Shown in pieces: positions 11,528 to 23,244 of a stretch of 64,000 nucleotides of DNA. Source of the stretch: Erythroxylum novogranatense (lineage: Eukaryota; Streptophyta; Magnoliopsida; Malpighiales; Erythroxylaceae); NCBI GenBank assembly GCA_029891385.1, contig CM057231.1:24955724-25019723 (forward strand). The letters run 5' to 3'. Numbering within the stretch: position 1 is the stretch's first letter; each line of letters begins with the position of its first letter. Position numbers and translations under genes: made by a program. The notes under the pieces were generated by a model that was not told where the DNA came from, did not search any database, and saw only the letters and a program-made list of their open reading frames with translations.

Positions 11528-11825
11528 GTTCCTTTAGACCCTTTGAATATCTTGCTAGGATTACCATTGATTAGTACATTGTAAGTAGTGGTGCATATGT
11601 AGGCTTTAATCTAACCTATGAACTTGGTTGAAAATCCAAACCATTCAGGACTAGAAAGAATGAAGTTCCACTGTGAAGTATCAAATGCTTTTAAGAAATC
11701 CATTTTAACTGCAGAACTCTTTATAAACATGTTTTTCTTATAATATTCCATTAACTCCTGCACCATGAAGATGTTGCCAAATATAGATCTAGCTGATAGT
11801 AGGATGAAGAAATAATCATATTGTG
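11528..11825 (-). pseudogene. LINE reverse-transcriptase fragment
   Basis: Minus-strand translation gives AVKMDFLKAFDTSQWNFI, then GFSTKFIG, then YNVLING and FKGSKG, the pattern of plant LINE reverse transcriptase (KVDFQKAFDTVSWDFL... followed by VLVNG and F...RGLRQGDPL). Preceding text (VQELM.YY) fits the usual upstream motif. About 100 residues remain; no start, no endonuclease and no poly-A tail were identified. It is a dead fragment inside CACTA-A. Confidence 0.7.
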
Positions 11826-12154
11826 TTCCTTGCTAAATTTATATGAAAATTTCATAAACTATTTTAATGATGTGAAAGATGTCGTGTAGTCCAAAAAAAT
11901 TGAAGAAAAGAATTTTTAATACTTACAAAGATATATTAGAAACATGAGTAAGTAACAATTTAAATTAAAGGCAAAATGTTGGGTCCGAAACCCAACGGCT
12001 TAACAAAACCATGACACCTATATATGCTCTTCATTTTCTTGCTCTGATACTACAAATGTTGGGTCCCGCTTAGTTCCGGAATCCAACTCTTACGAAACAT
12101 ACCATAATACTGACCCTGGCTCCTTGTAATCTCTTTAACCAACATTAAGTTCTT

Positions 12155-12166
12155 GCTTTGATACCA
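12155..12166 (-). other. Primer-binding site of element E (initiator-Met tRNA type)
   Basis: Minus strand TGGTATCAAAGC, four bases beyond the LTR end at 12171; one mismatch to TGGTATCAGAGC, the complement of the 3' end of plant initiator methionine tRNA. A second degenerate site, TAGTATCAGAGC, lies at 12041-12052. Confidence 0.75.
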
Positions 12167-12844
12167 CAACTGTTGGACCTCACTTGCAGAGCCCAACTTT
12201 GGATGTCTTATACCTTGACCATCATCGGTTCATCTTCATTCTCATAAAATCCCAAAAATTTACTCACAAATTGTTCCATGGTGTGCCCATACAAATCATT
12301 CATCATGCTCAAACTCAAATTTTCCTGCTTGTGAGTAGAATTTGAAAATCATCAAATAGGAATTTCAATTTGGATTCTTCAAATAAATCATAGCTCTAAG
12401 CCTCTATTTTGTTTTGAAGTAAGAATCACCTCAATCGGAGCTCTATAGCTCAAGATATGCTTAAAATTCCAAAGTGTGTTTATACCCTAATCATGCTCTC
12501 TAAACTGACCTCTCACTTTCTTACAATCAAAAATTTTCATCTCAAAACTAAACACTACCAAATTTCATGGAGAGATAAATTCATGTCTTAGAAATCTATT
12601 GCCTCAAGAATCACTTCATTTGGAGGTCAAACGAGGGAGTTATGACTGAAAGAATGTAACATGCTCATAATCTCAATCATGCAGTAACATGTCTTGGCAC
12701 GATTGTCATAACTTTCACCAAAAATGTCAGATTAGTTTCGTTCTTGATCATTAGAAAGTAGACTTCTAGATCTACAACTTTCATGAAGACCACAAAGTCA
12801 GATTCTGCCTCTAAAAGGGCCAAAATTCACAATCTTTCCCGTGC

Positions 12845-12995
12845 ATGTCCGTTTAACGGACATAAAAAAACCAAACTGCACCATTTCACCCGAGAATGTC
12901 CGTTAAACGGACATCAACAGACATGGGCAGTGCAAAGGGTCCTTTTTGACCCATAAATGTCCGTTAAACGGACATCAAGTCCTTTAAACGGACAT
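12845..12995. repeat. Palindrome cluster in LTR E
   Basis: ATGTCCGTT(T/A)AACGGACAT occurs at 12845-12863, 12896-12914 and 12957-12975, plus a shortened copy (CCTTTAAACGGACAT) at about 12981-12995. Each full copy has 9-bp arms around one central base. Spacing is irregular (about 20-60 bp). Confidence 0.9.
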
Positions 12996-15900
12996 GGGGG
13001 TTCCCAAAACCCCTCCAAACCCTCTCCAAAGCTTCCTACCTCCAATCTAACATCATATACACTTATAATCTTCACAAATTCACTTATTCCAATGTCAAAA
13101 CACTTCATAACAACTCAAATAACATATTTATCTCATCAAACTCTCAATTATTAATTCATTTGGTTCATCAAAACCACAATTCCCATCAATAACCATAGTT
13201 GTCATACACACAAAATCCTAAGTAGCATCCCAACTTGTAACAATCATATCTCTTCATTCCGATGTCCAAAAATTACAAGCTTTATAGCGTCAGAAAGATA
13301 AGAAGATCATCTACAACTTCAAAGAAGACCATTTTTACTAATTCTGTCTATATTTTTCCAGAATGTCCTTTGAATCCTAAACACAAATCTTACCCTCATG
13401 AAAAACTGGAACTTTGCCCCAAACTCACTTCCTTAGCTAATACACCATCATTCTTATCCATTCAAATACTAATCCTTCTTTTCCATAACGTTTCAATTAT
13501 GAGTAATGGCAACTCTTATTCAAAGTCCATCAATTCAATTGGATTACTTCTTTAAACATACTTAATTTCAACTACTAATAGAAGTTCATCAAATCATCAC
13601 TTCACTTTATTCAAAACATCTCATGATTATCATCATAACATTCCTATCTTTCTTGTCCATGTTGCCTCACTTATATATATATCAATTCATATGCAAAGTT
13701 CATTAACTCACATGGATCGCTTCTTCAAATGTACTTAATTCTCATTTAACCTCATCCTTAATTAATCCATATTTTAACTCCACTTTGACCATACCCAATT
13801 TCGCATTCAACAGTAACAATCATCCAACACAATTTCACATTTCATTATCATCATACACAATTCCATAATTCATATCCATACACAATTCCATATTTCAGTC
13901 ACATCATATATAAGAGTTTACAAGCTCCAATGGCATTTCCAAGCCATGTTACAATATTTCACAAAATCACAAATTACATCATTCAATTGCTCAAAATGCA
14001 ATTACAGCTTTGTATTTACATCAATTATTCCAAAACAATACAAAACATACAAAGTCCAAAATAATGCCTTGGTTCTCTCTCTATTTCTTGGTCAACACCT
14101 GAATTGGGGAAAAAGAGTGGTGGTGAGCTTTAAAAGCCCGTGGATAACATGCTTATAACAAAATAACAAGCAAAACCTTTCAAAAGTTCTTAATCATGGA
14201 AAAATTCTTGTTGAAATCCATAAAACATTTGTTTCTCAAAATTCTCATAATGTATTCAAATTCATAAATCACAAAACATGAATGCATCAACTTATTCACA
14301 AATCATGAACACATAAGCACATAAATGGTTTAGGTAGATCCATAAACATGACGAACTACACAATTTCATATAATGGTCTTGTGTAGTCATAAACTTGGGG
14401 AGTCCTTGAAGGAGCTCCGTGCCTTTAGCAGACATGCGCGATAAGTCTATTCTTGGGTCAACGTACACGTGACGGTTCTTGGATGGACTACCAAAACCCA
14501 CATAACATGTAATTTAAAGCTTGTTGCCAAAAATGGCACTTTTCGAAAAAAAACTTGATTTTTCTTGACATTTTGCCATAATGGCATATTTCAAAAACAC
14601 ATTTATTCATGATCATGCAATATCTCACATTTCATCAACCAAATTCACATATCAATCACATAACAATTTTGCAAATCGTTCACAAGCAATAATGCAACAA
14701 AATGAAGCAATTTGAAATCATTTTCTTCTCTGGCTTTAAAAGGAAGCATTTATGGCTCATTAATTCTATTATAAACACGATACCCACCTTAAATCCTTGC
14801 TTATAAACTTGTTCAACATGCTTCCCCTCTTGCTCCTCTTGAATTCCTCTCTTAATCTCCTTTAACAATAGCCACAAAATTTTCAAATCAAAAGACATCC
14901 AAATTGATCAACCCAAAGAAACATATCATGAAATTGGTCTTAGAAAACATAAACCCATATCATTCTTAGGCTATCTAAACCAAAGCCCTCACAAAAATCC
15001 AACAACTCAAAAACACTCTTACCTTGAATCTTCACCAAATCATGAATTTCTTGGCTTGAAATGAAGCTCTCATCTTCTTCCATCTTTTCCTTCATGAATA
15101 ACCATCAAAATCCCTCTTGAAATCCATAGAAAAGCAAGCCCTAGCTCCCTCTTTCTTCTTTTCCTCCTCTTCTCCACGACAACTCTCTCTCATTTCTCTC
15201 TTTTATTTGGTCTTTCCCTCTCATTTTCGTGCATCACTCTTCCTTATATACTAACCCACATGCCATGTCATTTAATGAATGGTAAAAGACCCTAATGCCC
15301 CTCCATGTTAGCCTTCTAACTTAAAAACCTTTAGTAACCTTCCAATTTTACCCTCATGCATAAGTTACCAACTTAATTCAATTTAATCCAAGCCATATGA
15401 TCTTACTCAAATTAACATGCTAATTAACTGCCATTAACATGCTAATTAATTCTACCAAATACTCTATTAAGACCTCAAAATTTATTTAAATCCTTACCTA
15501 ACTCTTTCCAAAAATCAAGGCATTTTCTAATCACCAAATTGAAGGAATTTGATAAAACTTCCTTCTAGAAAAATGTTCCTCATTGTCTTAATTTTCTAAT
15601 GACACCAAAATCATTCAAATTGGTTAAATATCCTAAGAGTTATACTCCAAACATTTCGGATTGTTCTTATACTAAAACATTATCCTGCGCATGACTTCCA
15701 TCTGAAAATTGACTTTCTTAGAGATTGAATTAGAACTTGATTTCATTAAACAATTTATAGCCCTATATCCCTAGTTTACTCCAAATCAAGAATCATCTCA
15801 TTTTGATAACTAGACATCAAGTTATGGCCAAAACACCATAGCATGCTCAAAGAACATTTTTAAACTTTTAACTTCCAAAATTTTACATTTAACTCATCTT

Positions 15901-16024
15901 GTATCTAAACCATCTTTTCTATTCCTTTTAAATTTCAAGGATTCTCCTTTGCTTTACACATAACTAATTGCCAATAATTTCTCATTTAATAGTCTTAGCT
16001 TACAGAAAGGTCCAGGGTCTAACA

Positions 16025-16173
16025 CAAAAATTGTTTGATACTTTAATTATAAAGAGAGGGGACACTTTAGGATAAATTGTGTACAAAGGAAGAAAGAAAA
16101 TAAAAAAGGAGATAGGTCATAAAGCTAATGTTATCTTAGTATATCTAAGCTTCGATGAAGAGGATGGAGGGGA
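16025..16173 (+). pseudogene. Ty1/copia gag zinc-knuckle fragment
   Basis: Translation gives YFNYKERGHFRINCVQRKKENKKGD, a degraded CCHC knuckle (the first cysteines are replaced or lost to a stop) with the basic tail usual in copia gag. The sequence is interrupted on the left by element E and on the right by element B and resumes at 36196. Removing B with one GGGGA copy restores one text, EEDGGDVLMV, across the junction. Any gag part left of 11972 is too decayed to recognise. Confidence 0.7.
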
Positions 16174-18368
16174 TGTTGGGCCCCAAATTTTTGTTTTCCT
16201 TGATGTTATTAAGTATGAATTATTTTGATTGTATTAGTTGTATGATTTATGGCATAGTTTGATTTATTGAAATTATTAATGGAAAATTAGGATTTATTTG
16301 AGTATAGTATGGTGTAAGTGGAAATGAAAGAGTAAAAATGTTTGAGGGCAAAATGGGAAGGTCACTTAAGTTTGAGAGGCTAAGGCATTACATTGAGGGG
16401 TATAATGGACATTTGTATGATTAGTGAGAATAGGGGAAATTAGAAAGAAGAAAAGAAAGAAAGGAAAATAAGAAGAAGAGAGGAAGAGAAGAGAGAGTCG
16501 TAGGGAGAGGAAGAAGAAAAAGAGGAAAGATTGGTTCAGAAGATTTCGAAGGATTTGAAGCTTTCTCGGGTAAGTATGAGTTTATTTCTTCTTGTTTGAG
16601 ATGGATTAAACCCTAGTATTGCTTGGATTGAGGTAGAATCGTTGAAGTTAGGGTTTTCGGCAAAGTGGGAAAATCTCTTAGGGTTGATGATCATGTTGTG
16701 TTTGTTTATGATCTTGGGTTGGAATGAGCTTAGAAATGGAGTTTAAGGCATGATTTATGGTTTAGATGTGTTGTAATTGAAGGATGGGAGGTTTAGGGTT
16801 GAAAAAAAGTGAGAAAATCAAGTTACGGGAGATTTTTGGGCTCGCTCGCCGTGGCGCGCCCATGCCCTCGCCGCGGCGCGCCCAATTGGTGAGCGGCCAA
16901 TTTCTTGCGGCGACATGCTTTGGTATTTTGGGCATAAATTTTGATGTAGATGTCCAAATGAGGTGATTCTTTTTGCGTTGTAAACTAGAGACATAGGGCT
17001 ACAAGTTTTGTGAAGAAATGAAGTTCTTATTCAGTCTCTAAGGATATCCAATTTTGGATTAAAGTTGAGCATAGAATTTATGTTTCATAATAAGTTATAG
17101 TTTGAACTGTTAAAGTATGACTTTCCGATTTCTACACCAAATTGATTGGAATTTGGTTTTTTGGTTAAGGAAATCAAGTGAGGCAAGAGGAGCAAGGGGA
17201 ACAAGAGGAAAGACCAAGTTTTAAGCAAGAATTCCAAGGTGGGTTCATGTTTATAATAGAGTAAATAAGTCACTCATTGTTTTGTTTAATCAAGAAAGAG
17301 TTAATGCATTTAAATTGCATAATCACGATTGCATTACATATTATTATGAATGATTATATTCTGCTATGTGATTTGCATACATGATTATTAACAAGGTTTT
17401 CACAAAGGGGTTTTTTTGCTTTCACGAATACAAGTACATGAAATCATGTTTTACGAAATATATACAAGCAAGATTACAAGCAAGTGCCAGTTTGGCAAAC
17501 AAGTTTACAAGAACATGAATCATGAATATTTATGTGGGTTTGCGGTGTCCCTCACAAATAGTCAAGTGCACATTGACTCACGAAAAGGCTTCTCCCGCCT
17601 GCCCGCTAGTGGCACAGGGTTTCTCACAAGGATTCCTCATGAACTACGCCTACACATCAACATTTCGATGGTATGTGTAGTACGTCATGAACCAGGGACA
17701 ACCCAAACCATTATGTTATGTTATGTGTTTATGATTTGTTATTATGAATCATGCATCATGAATTGTTCAAGAATTAAGCATTTTTTAAGACAATGACTCA
17801 TATATGCTCAATTGTTATGATTTCAACAAATACCACGGCAATGAGTTATATTTGAATACTTTTGCTTATTGCTATATTATAAATATGTTCCCACGAGCTT
17901 TATAGCTCACCCCCTCTCATCTCCCCCATTCAGGTGACGAACAAGAGACCGAGTGAGTCACGAGTTACGGCATCACTCCATTTTGTCATGTTTATTTTTT
18001 TAGCTTTCGTTACATTTCAAGTATTATTGGTTCAAGAGTATTTTGTATTTTTGGCTCTTGAACTCAAAGTTGTAATTTGGTTTGAGATATTCTTAAAGCT
18101 TTATGAAACTCATCTTTTGGAGCATGAATTATGGATATGTTTGTTTTAAATCACATGAAAGCAGGTTTCAAGTTTGTTTTCTAGTAGGCCCATTCATCTT
18201 CCGCGGGTCCTTTTCTTAAATGTATAATTAGCTTTATTTCAAGTTTGTTTCATGTGGGCCCATCGAGTTTCTGAGGGTCGTTTTTCTGAAATTGTTTAAT
18301 TAACAGGTTTCATCCCACGATACCATGCTCTCATGTCCGATGTTGGGCTCCGGCAGCGGGGTCCAACA
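16174..18368 (+). repeat. 5' LTR of element B
   Basis: 2195 bp, TGTTGGGCCCC...GGGGTCCAACA. Inside are a purine-rich GAAGAAGAGAGG leader stretch (16440-16540), a splice-donor-like GGTAAGTATG at about 16570, two CTCGCCG(C/T)GGCGCGCC dyads (16845-16882), the GAGGTGATTC module (about 16961-16970), and an acceptor-like pyrimidine tract ending CAGGTGACGA near 17932-17941. No protein is encoded. Confidence 0.9.
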
Positions 18369-18373
18369 TGTTG

Positions 18374-18385
18374 TGATATCAGAGC
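18374..18385 (+). other. Primer-binding site of element B
   Basis: TGATATCAGAGC, five bases after the LTR end. It differs by one base from TGGTATCAGAGC, the initiator-Met tRNA complement seen intact in element C (27683-27694). Confidence 0.85.
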
Positions 18386-18531
18386 GCCTAGGTTTTTGAT
18401 CTAGGGCTGCATGACATTGCTTTCAAGAAATAACTTGCATTGTTTTACACGATTGGAACTGTTTTTGCATATTTTGAAACTTGTCTTATGTGAACTAAAG
18501 TTTTCAATGGTTTTCTATTTAAGGAGTGAAC

Positions 18532-19674
18532 ATGCCACCTCGAAGGAGAACTCAGGGAGCTATGACTCGATCTCATTCTCGTCAGGGGAGTACGGATGAA
18601 TCCCATATTCCTCAGGATGCCGGGACACATTCTGTTTCGATTTCAGAGGCACCTAGTTTGCAGCAAGAAGTGCCTCCTCCGCCTCCTCCTATGTCTCAGG
18701 GAACTCCCATGGATCCGAGTTTCTTTCAAGCCTTTGCTCAGGCTTTCATGTATGCCATGGGTCAGAGATCTCAGATGCCGATGCAAGCTTCAGTAGACAG
18801 GAGTGGGCAGTATGACAAGCTCCGGAAGTTTGGGGCTGTGGATTTCAGTGGGACGACAAATCCAGAAGAGGTTGAAGCCTAGTTAAAGAGGACCGAGAGG
18901 GTTCTAGTTCAGATGAGATGCTCAGATGAGGACAAGTTAGATTATGATCGATCATTGCGGTGGTGACGACTGCATTAGTGGGAGTCATGCCTCACGGTCA
19001 AAGTTGTTCTTCCTTGGTCTTGACATGGAGGGACTTTGGGAAAGTGTTCAGAAAGAAGTATCTCTCCAGGGTTTATGTGTAAGATAAGGCCAGGGAATTT
19101 CTGAATCTTATGCAGAGAGACATGAGTGTGAGCGAGTATGAGCTGAAGTTCACACAGCTTTCTCGTTATGCAGCTAACATCGTGGCGACAGAAGAAGACA
19201 AGTGTCGGAAGTTTGAAGGAGGTCTTCACTTGGGGATCAGGGAGAAAGTCCTGATCCATAATTTCTGTGACTACCAGCAGTTGGTGGATGCTACTCTCCA
19301 GGCTGAGAAGCTGGAGAAAATCATAAATGAAGCGAACAAGAAGAGGAAGAACAGGGAGCAGACTTTCAGGAAGGGTACCAGTGCTCCATTGCCTGAGAGG
19401 AGCACGAGGAGCTCTCACATTCAGAGTGAAGTGGGTAGTAGTGGGGCTACCAGGAACAAGCAGGTGAGAGCAGTATCAGGGCAAGCCTCTAATGTGGGAG
19501 GCACCGGTAGAGCAGGAAGGAGCTGGTTCACCCATCCCTTATGTGACCAGTGTGGGAAACATCACCAGGGAGAGTGCCTCAGGTCACTTGGAGTTTGTTT
19601 TAGATGCAGAGAAAAGGGACATATAACCAAGAATTGTCCACAGGCACCGAGACAAGAGGGGTCACAGTTTTAAG
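18532..19674 (+). pseudogene. Element B gag (capsid and zinc knuckle), broken
   Basis: Starts MPPRRRTQGAMTRSHSR, with a proline-rich stretch and then the capsid entry YDKLRKFGAVDFSGTTNPEE. A TAG at 18880-18882 stands where the family has Trp, and frameshifts follow in 18900-19110. The frame 19110-19673 continues with MSVSEYELKFTQLSRYA, a basic linker and the CCHC knuckle CFRCREKGHITKNC, preceded by CDQCGKHHQGEC. Gag packages the element RNA in cytoplasmic particles. Start chosen at the first ATG of the conserved N-terminus, 147 bp after the primer site. It cannot make full-length Gag as it stands. Confidence 0.88.
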
Positions 19675-19694
19675 CTCCAAGGCGTGCAGAGACA

Positions 19695-22600
19695 GTGGGA
19701 ACCAGGCCAGTTACTGAGGTAGGGAGCTCTGGGACTGCAAGGAAGGCTATTCCTCCAGGAAGGTCAAGGGGTCAGGCGCCAGCAAGAGTGTTTGCCATGA
19801 CTAGGGAGGAAGTTGTAGCTGCACCTGAGGTTGTCACGGGTATGGCTCAGTTATTTGATTCAGCAGTATTTGTTTTGATTGATTCTGATTCCACGCATTC
19901 ATTTGTTTCTGCAAGCATAGCATTACATGGTGTGAATTCTGTGCCTTTGGATAGGCCTTTGATTGTTAGTACTCCTCTAGGGAGGAATGTGGTGATCAGT
20001 CAGGTGTATGAGCAGTGTGAGCTTTTCATTAATGGTGCTAGATTGGTAGTGGATTTACTACCGCTAGACCTTAGAGGGTTAGATGTTATCCTGGGGATGG
20101 ATACTATGGAGAAGTATCTGGCCAAGTTGGATTGTGGTCGGAAAGAGGTAGAATTTGATCTGGGCAATGGTGAGAAGGTGATCTTCGAAGGACGAAGACA
20201 CCCCGCTATCATCGATTTCATTTATGTTAGCTGAAAAGATGATGGGCCAGGGATGTGAAGCTTTCTTGGTGCATGTTGTGGATGTCGGCATGAATGAAGG
20301 GAAGTTAGAGGATTTCCCGATTGTGAGGGAGTTTCCAGATGTGTTCCCAGATGAATTGCCAGGTTTGCCACCGGTAAGGGAAATCGAGTTTTCCATTGAC
20401 TTGATTCCCAGAACCGCGCCTATTTCAATACCGCCGTACAGGATGGCTCCAGCTGAGTTGAGGGAACTTAAGGAACAGTTGGAGGAATTGTTAGAGAAGG
20501 GGTATGTCAGACCGAGTTCGTCTCCTTAGGGAGCACCGGTTCTGTTTGTTAAGAAGAAAGATAGATCATGGCGGATGTGTATTGACTACCGGAGACTCAA
20601 CAAGGTGACAATTAAGAACAAGTATCCGTTGCCACGGATAGATGATCTGTTTGATTAGCTGCAGGGAGCACGGGTCTTTTCTAAGATTGATCTCAGGTCA
20701 GGCTATCATCAGCTCAGAATCAAGCAGTCTGATGTAAGCAAGACAGCATTCAGGACTCGGTATGGACATTATGAGTTTTTGGTTATGCCTTTCGACGACC
20801 AATGCTCAACCGCTTTCATGGATCTCATGAATAGGGTCTTCAAGGAGTTTCGGATCGGCTTGTCATAGTGTTTATAGATGACATTCGGTGTATTCCAAGA
20901 GTGAAGAAGAGCATGAGGAGCATCTCAGATTGTATCATGGACTCTTAGGGAGAGAGAGCTTTATGCCAAGTTCAGCAAGTGTGAGTTTTGGCTTCATGAG
21001 GTGACTTTCCTTGGACATGTGATTTCGCAGGATGGTGTGCATGTTGATCCGAGGAAAGTTGAAGCAGTAGTGAATTAGCCTGCACCCAAGACAGCGACAG
21101 AGGTGAGGAGTTTTCTGAGTCTGGCAGGTTACTACAGGAGGTTTGTAGAAGGATTCTCCATGATAGCTGCTCCGATGACCAAGCTATTGAGGAAGAATCA
21201 AAAGTTCATCTGGACTGATGAATGCCAAAAAAGCTTTGGGGAGCTCAAGCTCAGACTGACAAGCGCTCCAGTGCTTATTTTGCCTTCTGGTGATGAGGGC
21301 TATACAGTGTACAGTGATGCCTCGAGGAAGGGTCTAGGTTGTGTATTGATGCAAGGAGACAGGGTGATAGCTTATGCTTCAAGGCAACTGAGGCCATATG
21401 AGTTGAATTACCCGACTCATGATTTGGAGTTGGCAGCAGTGATCTTTGCCTTGAAGATTTGGAGGCATTATCTTTATGGGGTTCAGACAAGGATCTTCAC
21501 TGATCACAAGAGTCTCAAGTATTTACTGAGCCAGAAGGAGTTGAATTTGAGACAGAGAAGGTGGATTGAGTTACTCAAGGACTATGATTTGTTGATTGAG
21601 TACCATCCAAGCAAAGCGAATGTAGTGGTTGATGCTTTGAGCAGGAAGTTTTCCATTGCTCACGTTCAGACAGTTTATCTTCCTTTATTGGAAGAGATGG
21701 CCAAGCTTAAGATAAGCTTGAAGCAGGAGGAGCCAAATTGCCTTCTAGCTAATTTCAGAGTGAGGCCTATACTCCGAGAGAAGGTTAGGGAGTTGCAGGC
21801 ACAGGATGCAGAGTTGAGCAAGCTTCGGGAGGAAATTCAGAATGGTAAGGTTTCTGAAGTCGTAGTGAGAGATGATGGACTCATGACAGTGGGGGACAGA
21901 CTTTGTATTCCAGATAACAAGGAGGTTAAGGATGAGATTTTGGATGAGGCACACAATGCGCCTTATGTCATGCACCTAGGTAGCACCAGGATGTTCAGAG
22001 ATTTGAGAGAGCATTTTTGGTGGAAGGGCATGAAGAGGGATGTAGCAGAGTATGTCAGTAAGTGTCTCGTGTGTCAGCAAGTCAAGGCTGAACACCAGGT
22101 GCCTTCAGGCAAGTTAAGGCCATTGTCCATTCCTGAGTGGAAGTGGCAAAGAGTAACTATGGACTTTCTGATGGGTTTGCCCAAGACCAGTAGGAAGCAT
22201 GATGCCATATGGGTTATTGTGGATCGGTTGACGAAGTCAGCCCATTTTCTGGCAATCAAGCAGACTGATTCATTGCATGTGCTAACCAGGAAGTACATTG
22301 ATGAGGTAGTGAGATTGCATGGGCTTCTAGATTCTATAGTTTCTGACAGGGATCCTCGTTTCACTTCGAGATTTTGGGGAAACTTGCAGGAAGCTTTAGG
22401 TACTAAGCTACATTTTAGTACGGCATTTCACCCTCAGACGGATGGTCAATCTGAGAGGACCATTCGAACACTTGAGGGAATGCTCAGGGCATGTGTGTTG
22501 GATTTCATGGGAGCTTGGGATGAGCATTTACCATTGGTCGAATTCGCTTATAATAATTCGTACCATTCGAGCATTCAGATGGCTCCATATGAGGCTTTAC

Positions 22601-23232
22601 ATGGAAGGAGATGTAGGACTCTGATATGTTGGGATGAAGAAGGAGAGAGGAAATTAGTCGGACCAGAGTTGATTCAGATGACAGTGGATAAAGTCAATCT
22701 GGTTAAGCAGCGGCTTAAGGCATCCCAGGACAGGATAAAGAGTTACACTGATGCTCATCGGAAGGAGATGGAGTATGAAGTCGGTGAGAAAGTGTTCCTC
22801 AAGACGTCTCTTTGGAAGGGAGTAATGAGGTTTGGCAAGAAAGGCAAGTTGAGTCCAAGGTATGTAGGTCCTTATGAGATTCTTGAGAGGATCGGACCTC
22901 TAGCTTATAGGTTGGCGTTGCCGCTAGAGTTGTCTCAGATCCATGATGTCTTTCATGTTTCCATGCTGAGGAGGTACAGATCAGATCCTTCTCATGTCAT
23001 TCAGGTTTCAGAGGTTCAGTTAAGAGACGACTTGAGTTATGAGGAAATCCCAGTAGAGATCTTGGACACCAAGGAAAAGGTTCTCAGGAACAAGACAGTT
23101 CAGCTAGTTAAAGTTCTGTGGAGGAACCATTCAGTGGAAGAAGCCACGTGGGAGCCATTGGACGCTATGAAGGAGAAGTATCCAAGTCTTTTCGATGATT
23201 CAGATAAATTTCGAGGACGAAATTTCTTTTAA
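19695..23232 (+). pseudogene. Element B pol (protease, RT, RNase H, integrase, chromodomain), broken
   Basis: Protease lies at 19695-20234; its active-site motif reads IDSDSTHSF where IDTGSTHSF is usual (intact in element C), so the catalytic loop is altered. RT is at 20224-21100, with TAG codons at 20527-20529, 20656-20658 and 21076-21078 and frameshifts around the FIDD site near 20870. An open frame then runs 21079-23232 (709 residues from Met 21103). RNase H has Asp72, Glu109 and Asp134. The integrase zinc finger is His284, His291, Cys321, Cys324, and the DD35E triad is Asp354, Asp415, Glu451. A chromodomain-type tail ([21 protein letters not shown]) follows at about 650-700. The frame stops eight bases before the polypurine tract core. 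Confidence 0.92.
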
Positions 23233-23244
23233 GAGGGGGAGAAA
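23231..23244 (+). other. Polypurine tract of element B
   Basis: AAGAGGGGGAGAAA directly before the 3' LTR start TGTTGGGCCCC at 23245; primer for plus-strand cDNA synthesis. Confidence 0.9.

Larger units (their letters stand above)
11977..16024 (-). mobile_element. Element E: gypsy LTR insertion with triplicated 3' end
   Basis: Flanked by CAAAA at 11972-11976 and 16025-16029. Minus-strand start TGTTAGACCCTGG at 16024. One long LTR body (12171-16024, 3854 bp) ends GGTCCAACA and is followed by two further short units (12057-12170 and 11977-12056). Each unit starts with a primer-site-like GTGGTATCAAAGC or GTAGTATCAGAGC and ends in its own ..GGACCCAACA. The LTR body holds a TATA box (minus TATATAAGG, about 15245-15255), the conserved AAAGCTCACC block near 14080-14135, and four ATGTCCGTTTAACGGACAT-type palindromes at 12845-12995. 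It lies in copia gag sequence. Small frames inside (13262-13555, 14680-14898 and others) are not genes. Confidence 0.85.

Noticed and set aside
20079..20396. Minus-strand frames inside protease and RT of element B
   Set aside because: Antisense shadows of a well-supported pol frame; the same holds for minus-strand frames at 21275-22364 and 30149-31620.
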